Below, in pieces: positions 10,471 through 22,413 of a stretch of 64,000 nucleotides of DNA. Both the position numbers and the translations under genes were made by a program. The notes under the pieces were generated by a model. It was not told where the DNA came from and did no database searches. It saw only the letters and a program-made list of their open reading frames with translations. This stretch comes from Cladorhizidae sp. MBARI D1340-BT2 (Eukaryota; Porifera; Demospongiae; Poecilosclerida; Cladorhizidae): positions 17,649,922-17,713,921 of the forward strand of contig JAQNBH010000010.1 of NCBI GenBank assembly GCA_028752905.1, written 5' to 3'. The number at the start of each line of letters is the position of its first letter. The stretch's first letter is position 1.

Positions 10471-10830
10471 ATGCAAATGAAAGTCTATTCAATTTGCATA
10501 TTATATGGATATATCTACACTTATAATGGATGCAAATGAAAGTCTATTGGCACTGAAAATGAAAGTCTTGCTGGGCGGACGCTATTCGATAGGGTAGGAC
10601 GCTTTCCAACGCGCATTTACTTTATCTGTATACGTCCCCCGGACGCTTTTTCTAAATAATAACGTCCGGGTAGGACGTAAATCTACTAGGACGCAATTCG
10701 ATATGACACCGGTTCTCGTCCGATCACCGAAGTTAAGCAGCGTTGGGCCTGCCCAGTACTTGGATGGGTGACCGCCTGTAGGCTTTTTGCTGGCCTCTCT
10801 CTTTTTTTTCTCTTCTTTTTCACCTCTTAC

Positions 10831-10841
10831 TATTGCACAAA
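10831..10841. other. 11-bp micro-inversion in the spacer of Ginger-bearing units
   Basis: All other spacers read TTAC-TTTGTGCAATA-GTAA. The four Ginger-bearing units read TTAC-TATTGCACAAA-GTAA, the exact reverse complement of the central 11 bp. The segment is flanked by the 4-bp inverted repeat TTAC/GTAA. Other copies are at 14715-14725, 17241-17251 and 21126-21136. Confidence 0.9.
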
Positions 10842-11902
10842 GTAATTCTACTCGGCAAGCGTAGAACCATGAATTCAGTCAGACATTTGGCATTTGCACT
10901 TGGCTGAACAGTTGGATCAACAGCATGTGCCAAGATTTTGTTTGCCATTGAACTTGGAGGGGAAAATTGGATATATCGTATTTAAAAAATCGACCCATGC
11001 TGCTTCGACTACCTTCTGCCACCACTTTGTGATATATAGAACTTGGGGGAAAACATTAAGGGAAAAATGAGCACCACTGTGGATTGGAACAAGCCTATCG
11101 ATGTTTAGTTCTTTTACGCATGGAGGGAATAAGGTTGGGCTGAAATGAAATAGTGGAGCTTGTACTTTCGAACATGCCTTCTCTTGTGTGTTCTTAATTG
11201 AACGAGTTTTTATTCGGGGTAAAAGATTGGTTAACAAATGCCTCCACTGGAGTTGATTTCAGCCTAGTGTCATACTCCACTTCTAGTCCACTTTGAAGGA
11301 CAGGATATCTGAAAGTGAGGTCAGCTTTGATAGCTATTAAAAAAAATTGTTAGAAATGGAAAAGAAAAAGGAAGAGTTGGAGCTTCACAGAGTCTTTTAA
11401 GATCTGTGACAAAGCCAAACTTATGATGTTATGTATATCACAAGTTCAAGTATTGAATGTACTCTCTGCTTCGACTAATACCAAGCTGATGTGTCATCTG
11501 ATGGAGTTCTATATAGTGAAAATTGGGTACAGCATCATCATGTTTGCAGGGGATGCCTGAAGATTGTGTCTCTAAAAACAACGAGGGCTGGTTTTGATCA
11601 GTGATAGTATCCTTAGTGTGAATGGTTACTAAAAAAGGTACAAGTTAGTAGTCCTAACGAAAGCTGATCTACGGTCCAGGAGAAATTGGCTGACTCTCAA
11701 TTGATACTAGGACCTTGCGAATGACATAAGAACTTGGGGAAAAGAAGATGAAAAAAATAGAGTGCACAAAACATTAGTAACCGCTGTTGAATTGGAACAA
11801 GCTGGAAATCTGTCTCTTCTAGAAGAGTTTTAACGCAGCGGTGAGAAAACATAGCTTGAAGAGAAAATGCATTTTATAAGTGATGAAATGTGGTGTCTGG
11901 AT

Positions 11903-12021
11903 GCCTACGACCATACCACGTTGAGAACACCGGTTCTCGTCCGATCACCGAAGTTAAGCAGCATTGGGCCCGCCCAGTACTTGGATGGGTGACCGCCTGG
12001 GAACAGCAGGTGTTGTAGGCT
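11903..12021 (+). rRNA. 5S ribosomal RNA gene, unit 7 (two private changes)
   Basis: Full length, with G61A inside or next to box A and T69C in the intermediate element region. Whether it is transcribed normally is uncertain. Confidence 0.88.
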
Positions 12022-13426
12022 TTTTGCTGGCCTCTCTCTTTTTTTCCTTCTTCTTTTTCACCTCTTACTTTGTGCAATAGTAATTCTACTCGGCAAGCGT
12101 AGAACCATGAATTCAGTCAGACATTTGGCATTTGCACTTGGCTGAACAGTTGGATCAGGGAAAAACAACAGCATATGCCAAGATTTTGTTTGCCATTGAA
12201 CTTGGAGGGAAAAATTGGATAGATCGTATTTAAAAAATCGACCCATGCTGCTTCGACTACCTTCTGCCACCACTTGGTGATATATAGAACTTGGAGGAAA
12301 ACATGAAGGGAAAAATGAGCACCACTGTGGATTGGAACAAGCCTATCGATATTTAGTTCTTTTACGCGTGGAGGGAATAAAGTTGGGCTGAAATGAAATA
12401 GTGCAGCTTGTACTTTCGAACATGCCTTCTCTTGTGTGTTCTTAATTGAACGAGTTTTTATTCGGGGTAAAAGATTGGTTAACAAATGCCTCCACTGGAG
12501 TTGATTTCAGCCTTGTGTCATACTCCACTTCTAGTCCACTTTGAAGGACAGGATATCTGAAAGTGAGGTCAGCTTTGATAGCTATTAAAAAAAAAACTGA
12601 TTTAAAATTGTTAGAAATGGAAAAGAAAAAGGAAGAGTTGGAGCTTCACAGAGTCTTTTAAGATCTGTGACAAAGCCAAACTTATGATGTTATGTATATC
12701 ACAAGTTCAAGTATTGAATGTACTCTCTGCTTCGACTAATACCAAGCTGATGTGTCATCTGATGGAGTTCTATATAGTGAAAATTGGGTACAGCATCATC
12801 ATGTTTGCAGGGGATGCCTGAAGATTGTGTCTCTAAAAACAACGAGGGCTGGTTTTGATCAGTGATAGTATCCTTAGTGTGAATGGTTACTATAGGGTTG
12901 ATATTTCGTGCTCATTTTTGTTTCCAATGCAAACAGAAATATGTCTGGTCTAGAAGGGGTAAGGATCGTCACGTTTTGACCGTCACAGCTTCCAGGTAGA
13001 AGTTAGTAGTCCTAACGAAAGCTGATCTACGGTCCAGGAGAAATTGGCTGACTCTCAATTGATACTAGGACCTTGCGAATGACATAAGAACTTGGGGAAA
13101 AGAAGATGAAAAAAATAGAGTGCACAAAACATTAGTAACCGCTGTTGAATTGGAACAAGCCGGAAATCTGTCTCTTCTAGAAGAGTTTTAACGCAGCGGT
13201 GAGAAAACATAGCTTGAAGAGAAAATGCATTTTATAAGTGATGAAATGTGGTGCCTGGATGCCTACGACAATACCACGTTGAGAACACCGGTGTCATAAC
13301 GGATAACGTCCCCTATCGGTATACGTCCTAGGGACGTAATATTTCGTCCGCTAGGACGTTAACCGATGAGCATAAGTGTCCGGGGGCGAGGAATTACGTC
13401 CCAGCAGACAAATTTATGTTGTAAAG

Positions 13427-13646
13427 ATGGCAGAAAAATTCTCTTTCTCTGAAGTATTTGAATTTATTCATTCTGGAAACTATCCTACACACAACTATAA
13501 AAGAAGCTTGAGAAGAAAGGCAAATAACTTCAATGTCCATGAAGGTCGGTTATATTATATCGGTAACCAAGAGAAAAGGCTTGTGGTAGAAACTACGGAA
13601 GAAAAGCAGAGACTATTGAAAGCAATACATGAAGATGGACACCTAG
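13427..13646 (+). pseudogene. Ginger integrase zinc-binding domain, first exon, copy 2
   Basis: Equivalent to the 9543 fragment with Arg at residue 40. The reading frame could start 17 codons earlier because of the new ATG at 13376, but the start conserved in all four copies is at 13427. The putative intron is 13647-13775. Confidence 0.62.
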
Positions 13647-13797
13647 GTTGGTGTAGCTATATAACTGTAACATAGCTATATCCTGTATATATAATTTTCA
13701 TAATTGTAATTTTAACATAATTCTATTGTTTTCATATTATATACTAGTCAATTTGTAATAATTTTAGCTGTGCAGGCAAAAGGACCTCTGAAGAGAA

Positions 13798-14354
13798 GTG
13801 GTAAGCAGTATGCCAACCTACACAAAAAAGTCTGAATGCCATTACATAACAATTTTCCTTCATAGAATTGGTAAAGGGATTGAAGAACAAACTGCCATCA
13901 CAGAAGCATGCGAGAGGTCAGGAGACTGCCACTTCACCCAGCCCAGGAAAAGAAGCAAGACCCTAACATTTTCAAAAAGCATTAGGGAAGACCTCAAGAG
14001 AGGGAAACAGCTCACTGATGAACATGTGAACCTTGCGCAAAGAATCCTCAAAGAGCAATTTCGATCCCTGGGTGGTTTGCAAAATTGTCTTTTTTCACAG
14101 AATTATGGATTTGTCAAAACCAAGAATCCATACAGATACATTATGTGAATGGAAACCACTGGTGTGTTACATCATCGAAGGGAGATCAAGTCAGGATCTA
14201 TGACAGCCATATGACTGGCCATCTTAGCTCTTCATTGAGTCACCAAATTGCCCAAATAGACCGTCCCTTGGTAGACACTGGTAACGACGATGAGATGATT
14301 GTCTTTATGGCCGATGTGCAACAGCAAAGTTATTATATTATTACACTTATATGA
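13798..14354 (+). pseudogene. Ulp1-type protease fragment, Ginger copy 2, frameshifted
   Basis: Same two overlapping frames (13798-14148 and 14085-14354) and the same frameshift as copy 1. It has Ser instead of Leu two residues before GDQVRIYDS. Confidence 0.55.
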
Positions 14355-15952
14355 ATGCAAATGAAAGTCTATTCAATTTGCATATTATATGGATATATCT
14401 ACACTTATAATGGATGCAAATGAAAGTCTATTGGCACTGAAAATGAAAGTCTTGCTGGGCGGACGCTATTCGATAGGGTAGGACGCTTTCCAACGCGCAT
14501 TTACTTTATCTGTATACGTCCCCCGGACGCTTTTTCTAAATAATAACGTCCGGGTAGGACGTAAATCTACTAGGACGCAATTCGATATGACACCGGTTCT
14601 CGTCCGATCACCGAAGTTAAGCAGCGTTGGGCCTGCCCAGTACTTGGATGGGTGACCGCCTGTAGGCTTTTTGCTGGCCTCTCTCTTTTTTTTCTCTTCT
14701 TTTTCACCTCTTACTATTGCACAAAGTAATTCTACTCGGCAAGCGTAGAACCATGAATTCAGTCAGACATTTGGCATTTGCACTTGGCTGAACAGTTGGA
14801 TCAACAGCATGTGCCAAGATTTTGTTTGCCATTGAACTTGGAGGGGAAAATTGGATATATCGTATTTTAAAAATCGACCCATGCTGCTTCGACTACCTTC
14901 TGCCACCACTTTGTGATATATAGAACTTGGGGGAAAACATTAAGGGAAAAATGAGCACCACTGTGGATTGGAACAAGCCTATCGATGTTTAGTTCTTTTA
15001 CGCATGGAGGGAATAAGGTTGGGCTGAAATGAAATAGTGGAGCTTGTACTTTCGAACATGCCTTCTCTTGTGTGTTCTTAATTGAACGAGTTTTTATTCG
15101 GGGTAAAAGATTGGTTAACAAATGCCTCCACTGGAGTTGATTTCAGCCTAGTGTCATACTCCACTTCTAGTCCACTTTGAAGGACAGGATATCTGAAAGT
15201 GAGGTCAGCTTTGAAAGCTATTAAAAAAAATTGTTAGAAATGGAAAAGAAAAAGGAAGAGTTGGAGCTTCACAGAGTCTTTTAAGATCTGTGACAAAGCC
15301 AAACTTATGATGTTATGTATATCACAAGTTCAAGTATTGAATGTACTCTCTGCTTCGACTAATACCAAGCTGATGTGTCATCTGATGGAGTTCTATATAG
15401 TGAAAATTGGGTACAGCATCATCATGTTTGCAGGGGATGCCTGAAGATTGTGTCTCTAAAAACAACGAGGGCTGGTTTTGATCAGTGATAGTATCCTTAG
15501 TGTGAATGGTTACTAAAAAAGGTACAAGTTAGTAGTCCTAACGAAAGCTGATCTACGGTCCAGGAGAAATTGGCTGACTCTCAATTGATACTAGGACCTT
15601 GCGAATGACATAAGAACTTGGGGAAAAGAAGATGAAAAAAATAGAGTGCACAAAACATTAGTAACCGCTGTTGAATTGGAACAAGCCGGAAATCTGTCTC
15701 TTCTAGAAGAGTTTTAACGCAGCGGTGAGAAAACATAGCTTGAAGAGAAAATGCATTTTATAAGTGATGAAATGTGGTGCCTGGATGCCTACGACCATAC
15801 CACGTTGAGAACACCGGTGTCATAACGGATAACGTCCCCTATCGGTATACGTCCTAGGGACGTAATATTTCGTCCGCTAGGACGTTAACCGATGAGCATA
15901 AGCGTCCGGGGGCGAGGAATTACGTCCCAGCAGACAAATTTATGTTGTAAAG

Positions 15953-16172
15953 ATGGCAGAAAAATTCTCTTTCTCTGAAGTATTTGAATTTATTCATTCT
16001 GGAAACTATCCTACACACAACTATAAAAGAAGCTTGAGAAGAAAGGCAAATAACTTCAATGTCCATGAATGTCGGTTATATTATATCGGTAACCAAGAGA
16101 AAAGGCTTGTGGTAGAAACTACGGAAGAAAAGCAGAGACTATTGAAAGCAATACATGAAGATGGACACCTAG
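15953..16172 (+). pseudogene. Ginger integrase zinc-binding domain, first exon, copy 3
   Basis: As at 9543, but residue 39 is Cys instead of Gly (ECRLYY). The putative intron is 16173-16301. Confidence 0.62.
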
Positions 16173-16323
16173 GTTGGTGTAGCTATATAACTGTAACATA
16201 GCTATATCCTGTATATATAATTTTCATAATTGTAATTTTAACATAATTCTATTGTTTTCATATTATATACTAGTCAATTTGTAATAATTTTAGCTGTGCA
16301 GGCAAAAGGACCTCTGAAGAGAA

Positions 16324-16880
16324 GTGGTAAGCAGTATGCCAACCTACACAAAAAAGTCTGAATGCCATTACATAACAATTTTCCTTCATAGAATCGGTAA
16401 AGGGATTGAAGAACAAACTGCCATCACAGAAGCATGCGAGAGGTCAGGAGACTGCCACTTCACCCAGCCCAGGAAAAGAAGCAAGACCCTAACATTTTCA
16501 AAAAGCATTAGGGAAGACCTCAAGAGAGGGAAACAGCTCACTGATGAACATGTGAACCTTGCGCAAAGAATCCTCAAAGAGCAATTTCGATCCCTGGGTG
16601 GTTTGCAAAATTGTCTTTTTTCACAGAATTATGGATTTGTCAAAACCAAGAATCCATACAGATACATTATGTGAATGGAAACCACTGGTGTGTTACATCA
16701 TCGAAGGGAGATCAAGTCAGGATCTATGACAGCCATATGACTGGCCATCTTAGCTCTTCATTGAGTCACCAAATTGCCCAAATAGACCGTCCCTTGGTAG
16801 ACACTGGTAACGACGATGAGATGATTGTCTTTATGGCCGATGTGCAACAGCAAAGTTATTATATTATTACACTTATATGA
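16324..16880 (+). pseudogene. Ulp1-type protease fragment, Ginger copy 3, frameshifted
   Basis: Two overlapping frames, 16324-16674 and 16611-16880, with the same break and the same missing Cys region as the other copies. Confidence 0.55.
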
Positions 16881-18312
16881 ATGCAAATGAAAGTCTATTC
16901 AATTTGCATATTATATGGATATATCTACACTTATAATGGATGCAAATGAAAGTCTATTGGCACTGAAAATGAAAGTCTTGCTGGGCGGACGCTATTCGAT
17001 AGGGTAGGACGCTTTCCAACGCGCATTTACTTTATCTGTATACGTCCCCCGGACGCTTTTTCTAAATAATAACGTCCGGGTAGGACGTAAATCTACTAGG
17101 ACGCAATTTGATATGACACCGGTTCTCGTCCGATCACCGAAGTTAAGCAGCGTTGGGCCTGCCCAGTACTTGGATGGGTGACCGCCTGTAGGCTTTTTGC
17201 TGGCCTCTCTCTTTTTTTTCTCTTCTTTTTCACCTCTTACTATTGCACAAAGTAATTCTACTCGGCAAGCGTAGAACCATGAATTCAGTCAGACATTTGG
17301 CATTTGCACTTGGCTGAACAGTTGGATCAACAGCATGTGCCAAGATTTTGTTTGCCATTGAACTTGGAGGGGAAAATTGGATATATCGTATTTAAAAAAT
17401 CGACCCATGCTGCTTCGACTACCTTCTGCCACCACTTTGTGATATATAGAACTTGGGGGAAAACATTAAGGGAAAAATGAGCACCACTGTGGATTGGAAC
17501 AAGCCTATCGATGTTTAGTTCTTTTACGCATGGAGGGAATAAGGTTGGGCTGAAATGAAATAGTGGAGCTTGTACTTTCGAACATGCCTTCTCTTGTGTG
17601 TTCTTAATTGAACGAGTTTTTATTCGGGGTAAAAGATTGGTTAACAAATGCCTCCACTGGAGTTGATTTCAGCCTAGTGTCATACTCCACTTCTAGTCCA
17701 CTTTGAAGGACAGGATATCTGAAAGTGAGGTCAGCTTTGATAGCTATTAAAAAAAATTGTTAGAAATGGAAAAGAAAAAGGAAGAGTTGGAGCTTCACAG
17801 AGTCTTTTAAGATCTGTGACAAAGCCAAACTTATGATGTTATGTATATCACAAGTTCAAGTATTGAATGTACTCTCTGCTTCGACTAATACCAAGCTGAT
17901 GTGTCATCTGATGGAGTTCTATATAGTGAAAATTGGGTACAGCATCATCATGTTTGCAGGGGATGCCTGAAGATTGTGTCTCTAAAAACAACGAGGGCTG
18001 GTTTTGATCAGTGATAGTATCCTTAGTGTGAATGGTTACTAAAAAAGGTACAAGTTAGTAGTCCTAACGAAAGCTGATCTACGGTCCAGGAGAAATTGGC
18101 TGACTCTCAATTGATACTAGGACCTTGCGAATGACATAAGAACTTGGGGAAAAGAAGATGAAAAAAATAGAGTGCACAAAACATTAGTAACCGCTGTTGA
18201 ATTGGAACAAGCTGGAAATCTGTCTCTTCTAGAAGAGTTTTAACGCAGCGGTGAGAAAACATAGCTTGAAGAGAAAATGCATTTTATAAGTGATGAAATG
18301 TGGTGTCTGGAT

Positions 18313-18431
18313 GCCTACGACCATACCACGTTGAGAACACCGGTTCTCGTCCGATCACCGAAGTTAAGCAGCGTTGGGCCTGCCCAGTACTTGGATGGGT
18401 GACCGCCTGGGAACAGCAGGTGTTGTAGGCT
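18313..18431 (+). rRNA. 5S ribosomal RNA gene, unit 10 (consensus)
   Basis: Identical to the array consensus. It is the partner of unit 7 in the 6.41-kb repeat but lacks that unit's two changes. Confidence 0.94.
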
Positions 18432-19836
18432 TTTTGCTGGCCTCTCTCTTTTTTTCCTTCTTCTTTTTCACCTCTTACTTTGTGCAATAGTAATTCTACT
18501 CGGCAAGCGTAGAACCATGAATTCAGTCAGACATTTGGCATTTGCACTTGGCTGAACAGTTGGATCAGGGAAAAACAACAGCATATGCCAAGATTTTGTT
18601 TGCCATTGAACTTGGAGGGAAAAATTGGATAGATCGTATTTAAAAAATCGACCCATGCTGCTTCGACTACCTTCTGCCACCACTTGGTGATATATAGAAC
18701 TTGGAGGAAAACATGAAGGGAAAAATGAGCACCACTGTGGATTGGAACAAGCCTATCGATATTTAGTTCTTTTACGCGTGGAGGGAATAAAGTTGGGCTG
18801 AAATGAAATAGTGCAGCTTGTACTTTCGAACATGCCTTCTCTTGTGTGTTCTTAATTGAACGAGTTTTTATTCGGGGTAAAAGATTGGTTAACAAATGCC
18901 TCCACTGGAGTTGATTTCAGCCTTGTGTCATACTCCACTTCTAGTCCACTTTGAAGGACAGGATATCTGAAAGTGAGGTCAGCTTTGATAGCTATTAAAA
19001 AAAAAACTGATTTAAAATTGTTAGAAATGGAAAAGAAAAAGGAAGAGTTGGAGCTTCACAGAGTCTTTTAAGATCTGTGACAAAGCCAAACTTATGATGT
19101 TATGTATATCACAAGTTCAAGTATTGAATGTACTCTCTGCTTCGACTAATACCAAGCTGATGTGTCATCTGATGGAGTTCTATATAGTGAAAATTGGGTA
19201 CAGCATCATCATGTTTGCAGGGGATGCCTGAAGATTGTGTCTCTAAAAACAACGAGGGCTGGTTTTGATCAGTGATAGTATCCTTAGTGTGAATGGTTAC
19301 TATAGGGTTGATATTTCGTGCTCATTTTTGTTTCCAATACAAACAGAAATATGTCTGGTCTAGAAGGGGTAAGGATCGTCACGTTTTGACCGTCACAGCT
19401 TCCAGGTAGAAGTTAGTAGTCCTAACGAAAGCTGATCTACGGTCCAGGAGAAATTGGCTGACTCTCAATTGATACTAGGACCTTGCGAATGACATAAGAA
19501 CTTGGGGAAAAGAAGATGAAAAAAATAGAGTGCACAAAACATTAGTAACCGCTGTTGAATTGGAACAAGCCGGAAATCTGTCTCTTCTAGAAGAGTTTTA
19601 ACGCAGCGGTGAGAAAACATAGCTTGAAGAGAAAATGCATTTTATAAGTGATGAAATGTGGTGCCTGGATGCCTACGACCATACCACGTTGAGAACACCG
19701 GTGTCATAACGGATAAAGTCCCCTATCGGTATACGTCCTAGGGACGTAATATTTCGTCCGCTAGGACGTTAACCGATGAGCATAAGCGTCCGGGGGCGAG
19801 GAATTACGTCCCAGCAGACAAATTTATGTTGTAAAG

Positions 19837-20056
19837 ATGGCAGAAAAATTCTCTTTCTCTGAAGTATTTGAATTTATTCATTCTGGAAACTATCCTACAC
19901 ACAACTATAAAAGAAGCTTGAGAAGAAAGGCAAATAACTTCAATGTCCATGAAGGTCGGTTATATTATATCGGTAACCAAGAGAAAAGGCTTGTGGTAGA
20001 AACTACGGAAGAAAAGCAGAGACTATTGAAAGCAATACATGAAGATGGACACCTAG
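19837..20056 (+). pseudogene. Ginger integrase zinc-binding domain, first exon, copy 4
   Basis: Same 73-codon fragment with Arg at residue 40. The putative intron is 20057-20185. Confidence 0.62.
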
Positions 20057-20207
20057 GTTGGTGTAGCTATATAACTGTAACATAGCTATATCCTGTATAT
20101 ATAATTTTCATAATTGTAATTTTAACATAATTCTATTGTTTTCATATTATATACTAGTCAATTTGTAATAATTTTAGCTGTGCAGGCAAAAGGACCTCTG
20201 AAGAGAA

Positions 20208-20764
20208 GTGGTAAGCAGTATGCCAACCTACACAAAAAAGTCTGAATGCCATTACATAACAATTTTCCTTCATAGAATCGGTAAAGGGATTGAAGAACAA
20301 ACTGCCATCACAGAAGCATGCGAGAGGTCAGGAGACTGCCACTTCACCCAGCCCAGGAAAAGAAGCAAGACCCTAACATTTTCAAAAAGCATTAGGGAAG
20401 ACCTCAAGAGAGGGAAACAGCTCACTGATGAACATGTGAACCTTGCGCAAAGAATCCTCAAAGAGCAATTTCGATCCCTGGGTGGTTTGCAAAATTGTCT
20501 TTTTTCACAGAATTATGGATTTGTCAAAACCAAGAATCCATACAGATACATTATGTGAATGGAAACCACTGGTGTGTTACATCATCGAAGGGAGATCAAG
20601 TCAGGATCTATGACAGCCATATGACTGGCCATCTTAGCTCTTCATTGAGTCACCAAATTGCCCAAATAGACCGTCCCTTGGTAGACACTGGTAACGACGA
20701 TGAGATGATTGTCTTTATGGCCGATGTGCAACAGCAAAGTTATTATATTATTACACTTATATGA
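20208..20764 (+). pseudogene. Ulp1-type protease fragment, Ginger copy 4, frameshifted
   Basis: Frames 20208-20558 and 20495-20764, broken in the same place as the other copies. Confidence 0.55.
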
Positions 20765-22294
20765 ATGCAAATGAAAGTCTATTCAATTTGCATTATTATA
20801 TGGATATATCTACACTTATAATGGATGCAAATGAAAGTCTATTGGCACTGAAAATGAAAGTCTTGCTGGGCGGACGCTATTCGATAGGGTAGGACGCTTT
20901 CCAACGCGCATTTACTTTATCTGTATACGTCCCCCGGACGCTTTTTCTAAATAATAACGTCCGGGTAGGACGTAAATCTACTAGGACGCAATTCGATATG
21001 ACACCGGTTCTCGTCCGATCACCGAAGTTAAGCAGCGTTGGGCCTGCCCAGTACTTGGATGGGTGACCGCCTGTAGGCTTTTTGCTGGCCTCTCTCTTTT
21101 TTTTCTCTTCTTTTTCACCTCTTACTATTGCACAAAGTAATTCTACTCGGCAAGCGTAGAACCATGAATTCAGTCAGACATTTGGCATTTGCACTTGGCT
21201 GAACAGTTGGATCAACAGCATGTGCCAAGATTTTGTTTGCCATTGAACTTGGAGGGGAAAATTGGATATATCGTATTTAAAAAATCGACCCATGCTGCTT
21301 CGACTACCTTCTGCCACCACTTTGTGATATATAGAACTTGGGGGAAAACATTAAGGGAAAAATGAGCACCACTGTGGATTGGAACAAGACTATCGATGTT
21401 TAGTTCTTTTACGTATGGAGGGAATAAGGTTGGGCTGAAATGAAATAGTGGAGCTTGTACTTTCGAACATGCCTTCTCTTGTGTGTTCTTAATTGAACGA
21501 GTTTTTATTCGGGGTAAAAGATTGGTTAACAAATGCCTCCACTGGAGTTGATTTCAGCCTAGTGTCATACTCCACTTCTAGTCCACTTTGAAGGACAGGA
21601 TATCTGAAAGTGAGGTCAGCTTTGATAGCTATTAAAAAAAATTGTTAGAAATGGAAAAGAAAAAGGAAGAGTTGGAGCTTCACAGAGTCTTTTAAGATCT
21701 GTGACAAAGCCAAACTTATGATGTTATGTATATCACAAGTTCAAGTATTGAATGTACTCTCTGCTTCGACTAATACCAAGCTGATGTGTCATCTGATGGA
21801 GTTCTATATAGTGAAAATTGTGTACAGCATCATCATGTTTGCAGGGGATGCCTGAAGATTGTGTCTCTAAAAACAACGATGGCTGGTTTTGATCAGTGAT
21901 AGTATCCTTAGTGTGAATGGTTACTATAGGGTTGATATTTCGTGCTCATTTTTGTTTCCAATGCAAACAGAAATATGTCTGGTCTAGAAGGGGTAAGGAT
22001 CGTCACGTTTTGACCGTCACAGCTTCCAGGTAGAAGTTAGTAGTCCTAACGAAAGCTGATCTACGGTCCAGGAGAAATTGGCTGACTCTCAATTGATACT
22101 AGGACCTTGCGAATGACATAAGAACTTGGGGAAAAGAAGATGAAAAAAATAGAGTGCACAAAACATTAGTAACCGCTGTTGAATTGGAACAAGCCGGAAA
22201 TCTGTCTCTTCTAGAAGAGTTTTAACGCAGCAGTGAGAAAACATAGCTTGAAGAGAAAATGCATTTTATAAGTGATGAAATGTGGTGTCTGGAT

Positions 22295-22413
22295 GCCTAC
22301 GACCATACCACGTTGAGAACACCGGTTCTCGTCCGATCACCGAAGTTAAGCAGCATTGGGCCTGCCCAGTACTTGGATGGGTGACCGCCTGGGAACAGCA
22401 GGTGTTGTAGGCT
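22295..22413 (+). rRNA. 5S ribosomal RNA gene, unit 12
   Basis: Full length with one change, G61A, shared with unit 7. Confidence 0.9.

Larger units (their letters stand above)
9408..10708 (+). mobile_element. Ginger1-like DNA transposon, internally deleted, copy 1 (1301 bp)
   Basis: The ends are TGTCAT and ATGACA, flanked on both sides by the duplicated target CCGG (9404-9407 and 10709-10712). Ginger1 transposons, relatives of gypsy integrases, are known for CCGG/CCGT target duplications and TGT termini. Inside are a Gypsy-type integrase zinc-binding domain and a Ulp1-type protease fragment, both on the + strand. The integrase catalytic core is missing, so this copy is non-autonomous. Both terminal 120-bp regions are filled with ACGTCC or GGACG motifs in both orientations, which may be transposase-binding sites. 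Near 10470-10550 the motif ATGCAAATGAAAGTCTATT is repeated. Confidence 0.82.
9377..10784 (+). pseudogene. 5S rRNA gene, unit 6, split by a Ginger1-like transposon
   Basis: The 5' part is 9377-9407 (gene positions 1-31). The 3' part, 10709-10784, starts with the duplicated CCGG at gene position 28. The 3' part also lacks 16 nt (gene positions 98-113), so CCGCCTG is joined directly to TAGGCT. Even without the transposon, helix I and the 3' region would be damaged. Box A and box C survive in the 3' part but would only transcribe transposon and 3' gene sequence. Confidence 0.92.
13292..14592 (+). mobile_element. Ginger1-like DNA transposon, internally deleted, copy 2 (1301 bp)
   Basis: Same length, ends, target site and internal deletion as copy 1. 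A change near 13378 (AGTGTCC instead of AGCGTCC) creates an extra upstream ATG in this copy only. Confidence 0.82.
13261..14668 (+). pseudogene. 5S rRNA gene, unit 8, split by a Ginger1-like transposon
   Basis: The 5' part is 13261-13291 with a private C10A change. The 3' part is 14593-14668 with the same 16-nt deletion as the other Ginger-bearing units. CCGG is duplicated at 13288-13291 and 14593-14596. Confidence 0.92.
9377..15786 (+). repeat. 6.41-kb higher-order repeat, copy A (Ginger unit, plain unit, Ginger unit)
   Basis: Unit starts are 9377, 11903 and 13261 (2526, 1358 and 2526 bp). The same order recurs exactly 6410 bp further on. The spacers after the Ginger-bearing genes lack about 100 bp around 11632 and 15515, where TGGTTACT is joined directly to AAAAAAGGTACAAG. 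They also carry an 11-bp micro-inversion. Confidence 0.88.
15818..17118 (+). mobile_element. Ginger1-like DNA transposon, internally deleted, copy 3 (1301 bp)
   Basis: Same structure as copies 1 and 2. The right end reads AATTTGATATGACA where the other copies have AATTCGATATGACA. Confidence 0.82.
15787..17194 (+). pseudogene. 5S rRNA gene, unit 9, split by a Ginger1-like transposon
   Basis: The 5' part is 15787-15817 and the 3' part 17119-17194, with the shared 16-nt 3' deletion and CCGG duplicated at 15814-15817 and 17119-17122. Confidence 0.92.
19702..21003 (+). mobile_element. Ginger1-like DNA transposon, internally deleted, copy 4 (1302 bp)
   Basis: One base longer than the others owing to an extra A near 20794. 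The left end has AAAGTCC where the others have AACGTCC, so one of the terminal ACGTCC motifs is lost. Confidence 0.82.
19671..21079 (+). pseudogene. 5S rRNA gene, unit 11, split by a Ginger1-like transposon
   Basis: The 5' part is 19671-19701 and the 3' part 21004-21079, with the shared 16-nt deletion and CCGG at 19698-19701 and 21004-21007. Confidence 0.92.
15787..22294 (+). repeat. 6.41-kb higher-order repeat, copy B
   Basis: Unit starts are 15787, 18313 and 19671, each exactly 6410 bp after the matching unit of copy A. The last unit is 2624 bp instead of 2526 because its spacer keeps the roughly 100 bp missing from the other three Ginger-unit spacers. This suggests unequal exchange or conversion at the right edge of the block. 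Confidence 0.88.

Noticed and set aside
11022..11871. A second small RNA gene (spliced leader, U snRNA or tRNA) linked to 5S in the spacer
   Set aside because: 5S genes are linked to such genes in some invertebrates, but I found no U1, U2, U4, U5, U6 or tRNA-like sequence. No splice-donor plus Sm-site arrangement is convincing. A covariance-model scan would settle it.
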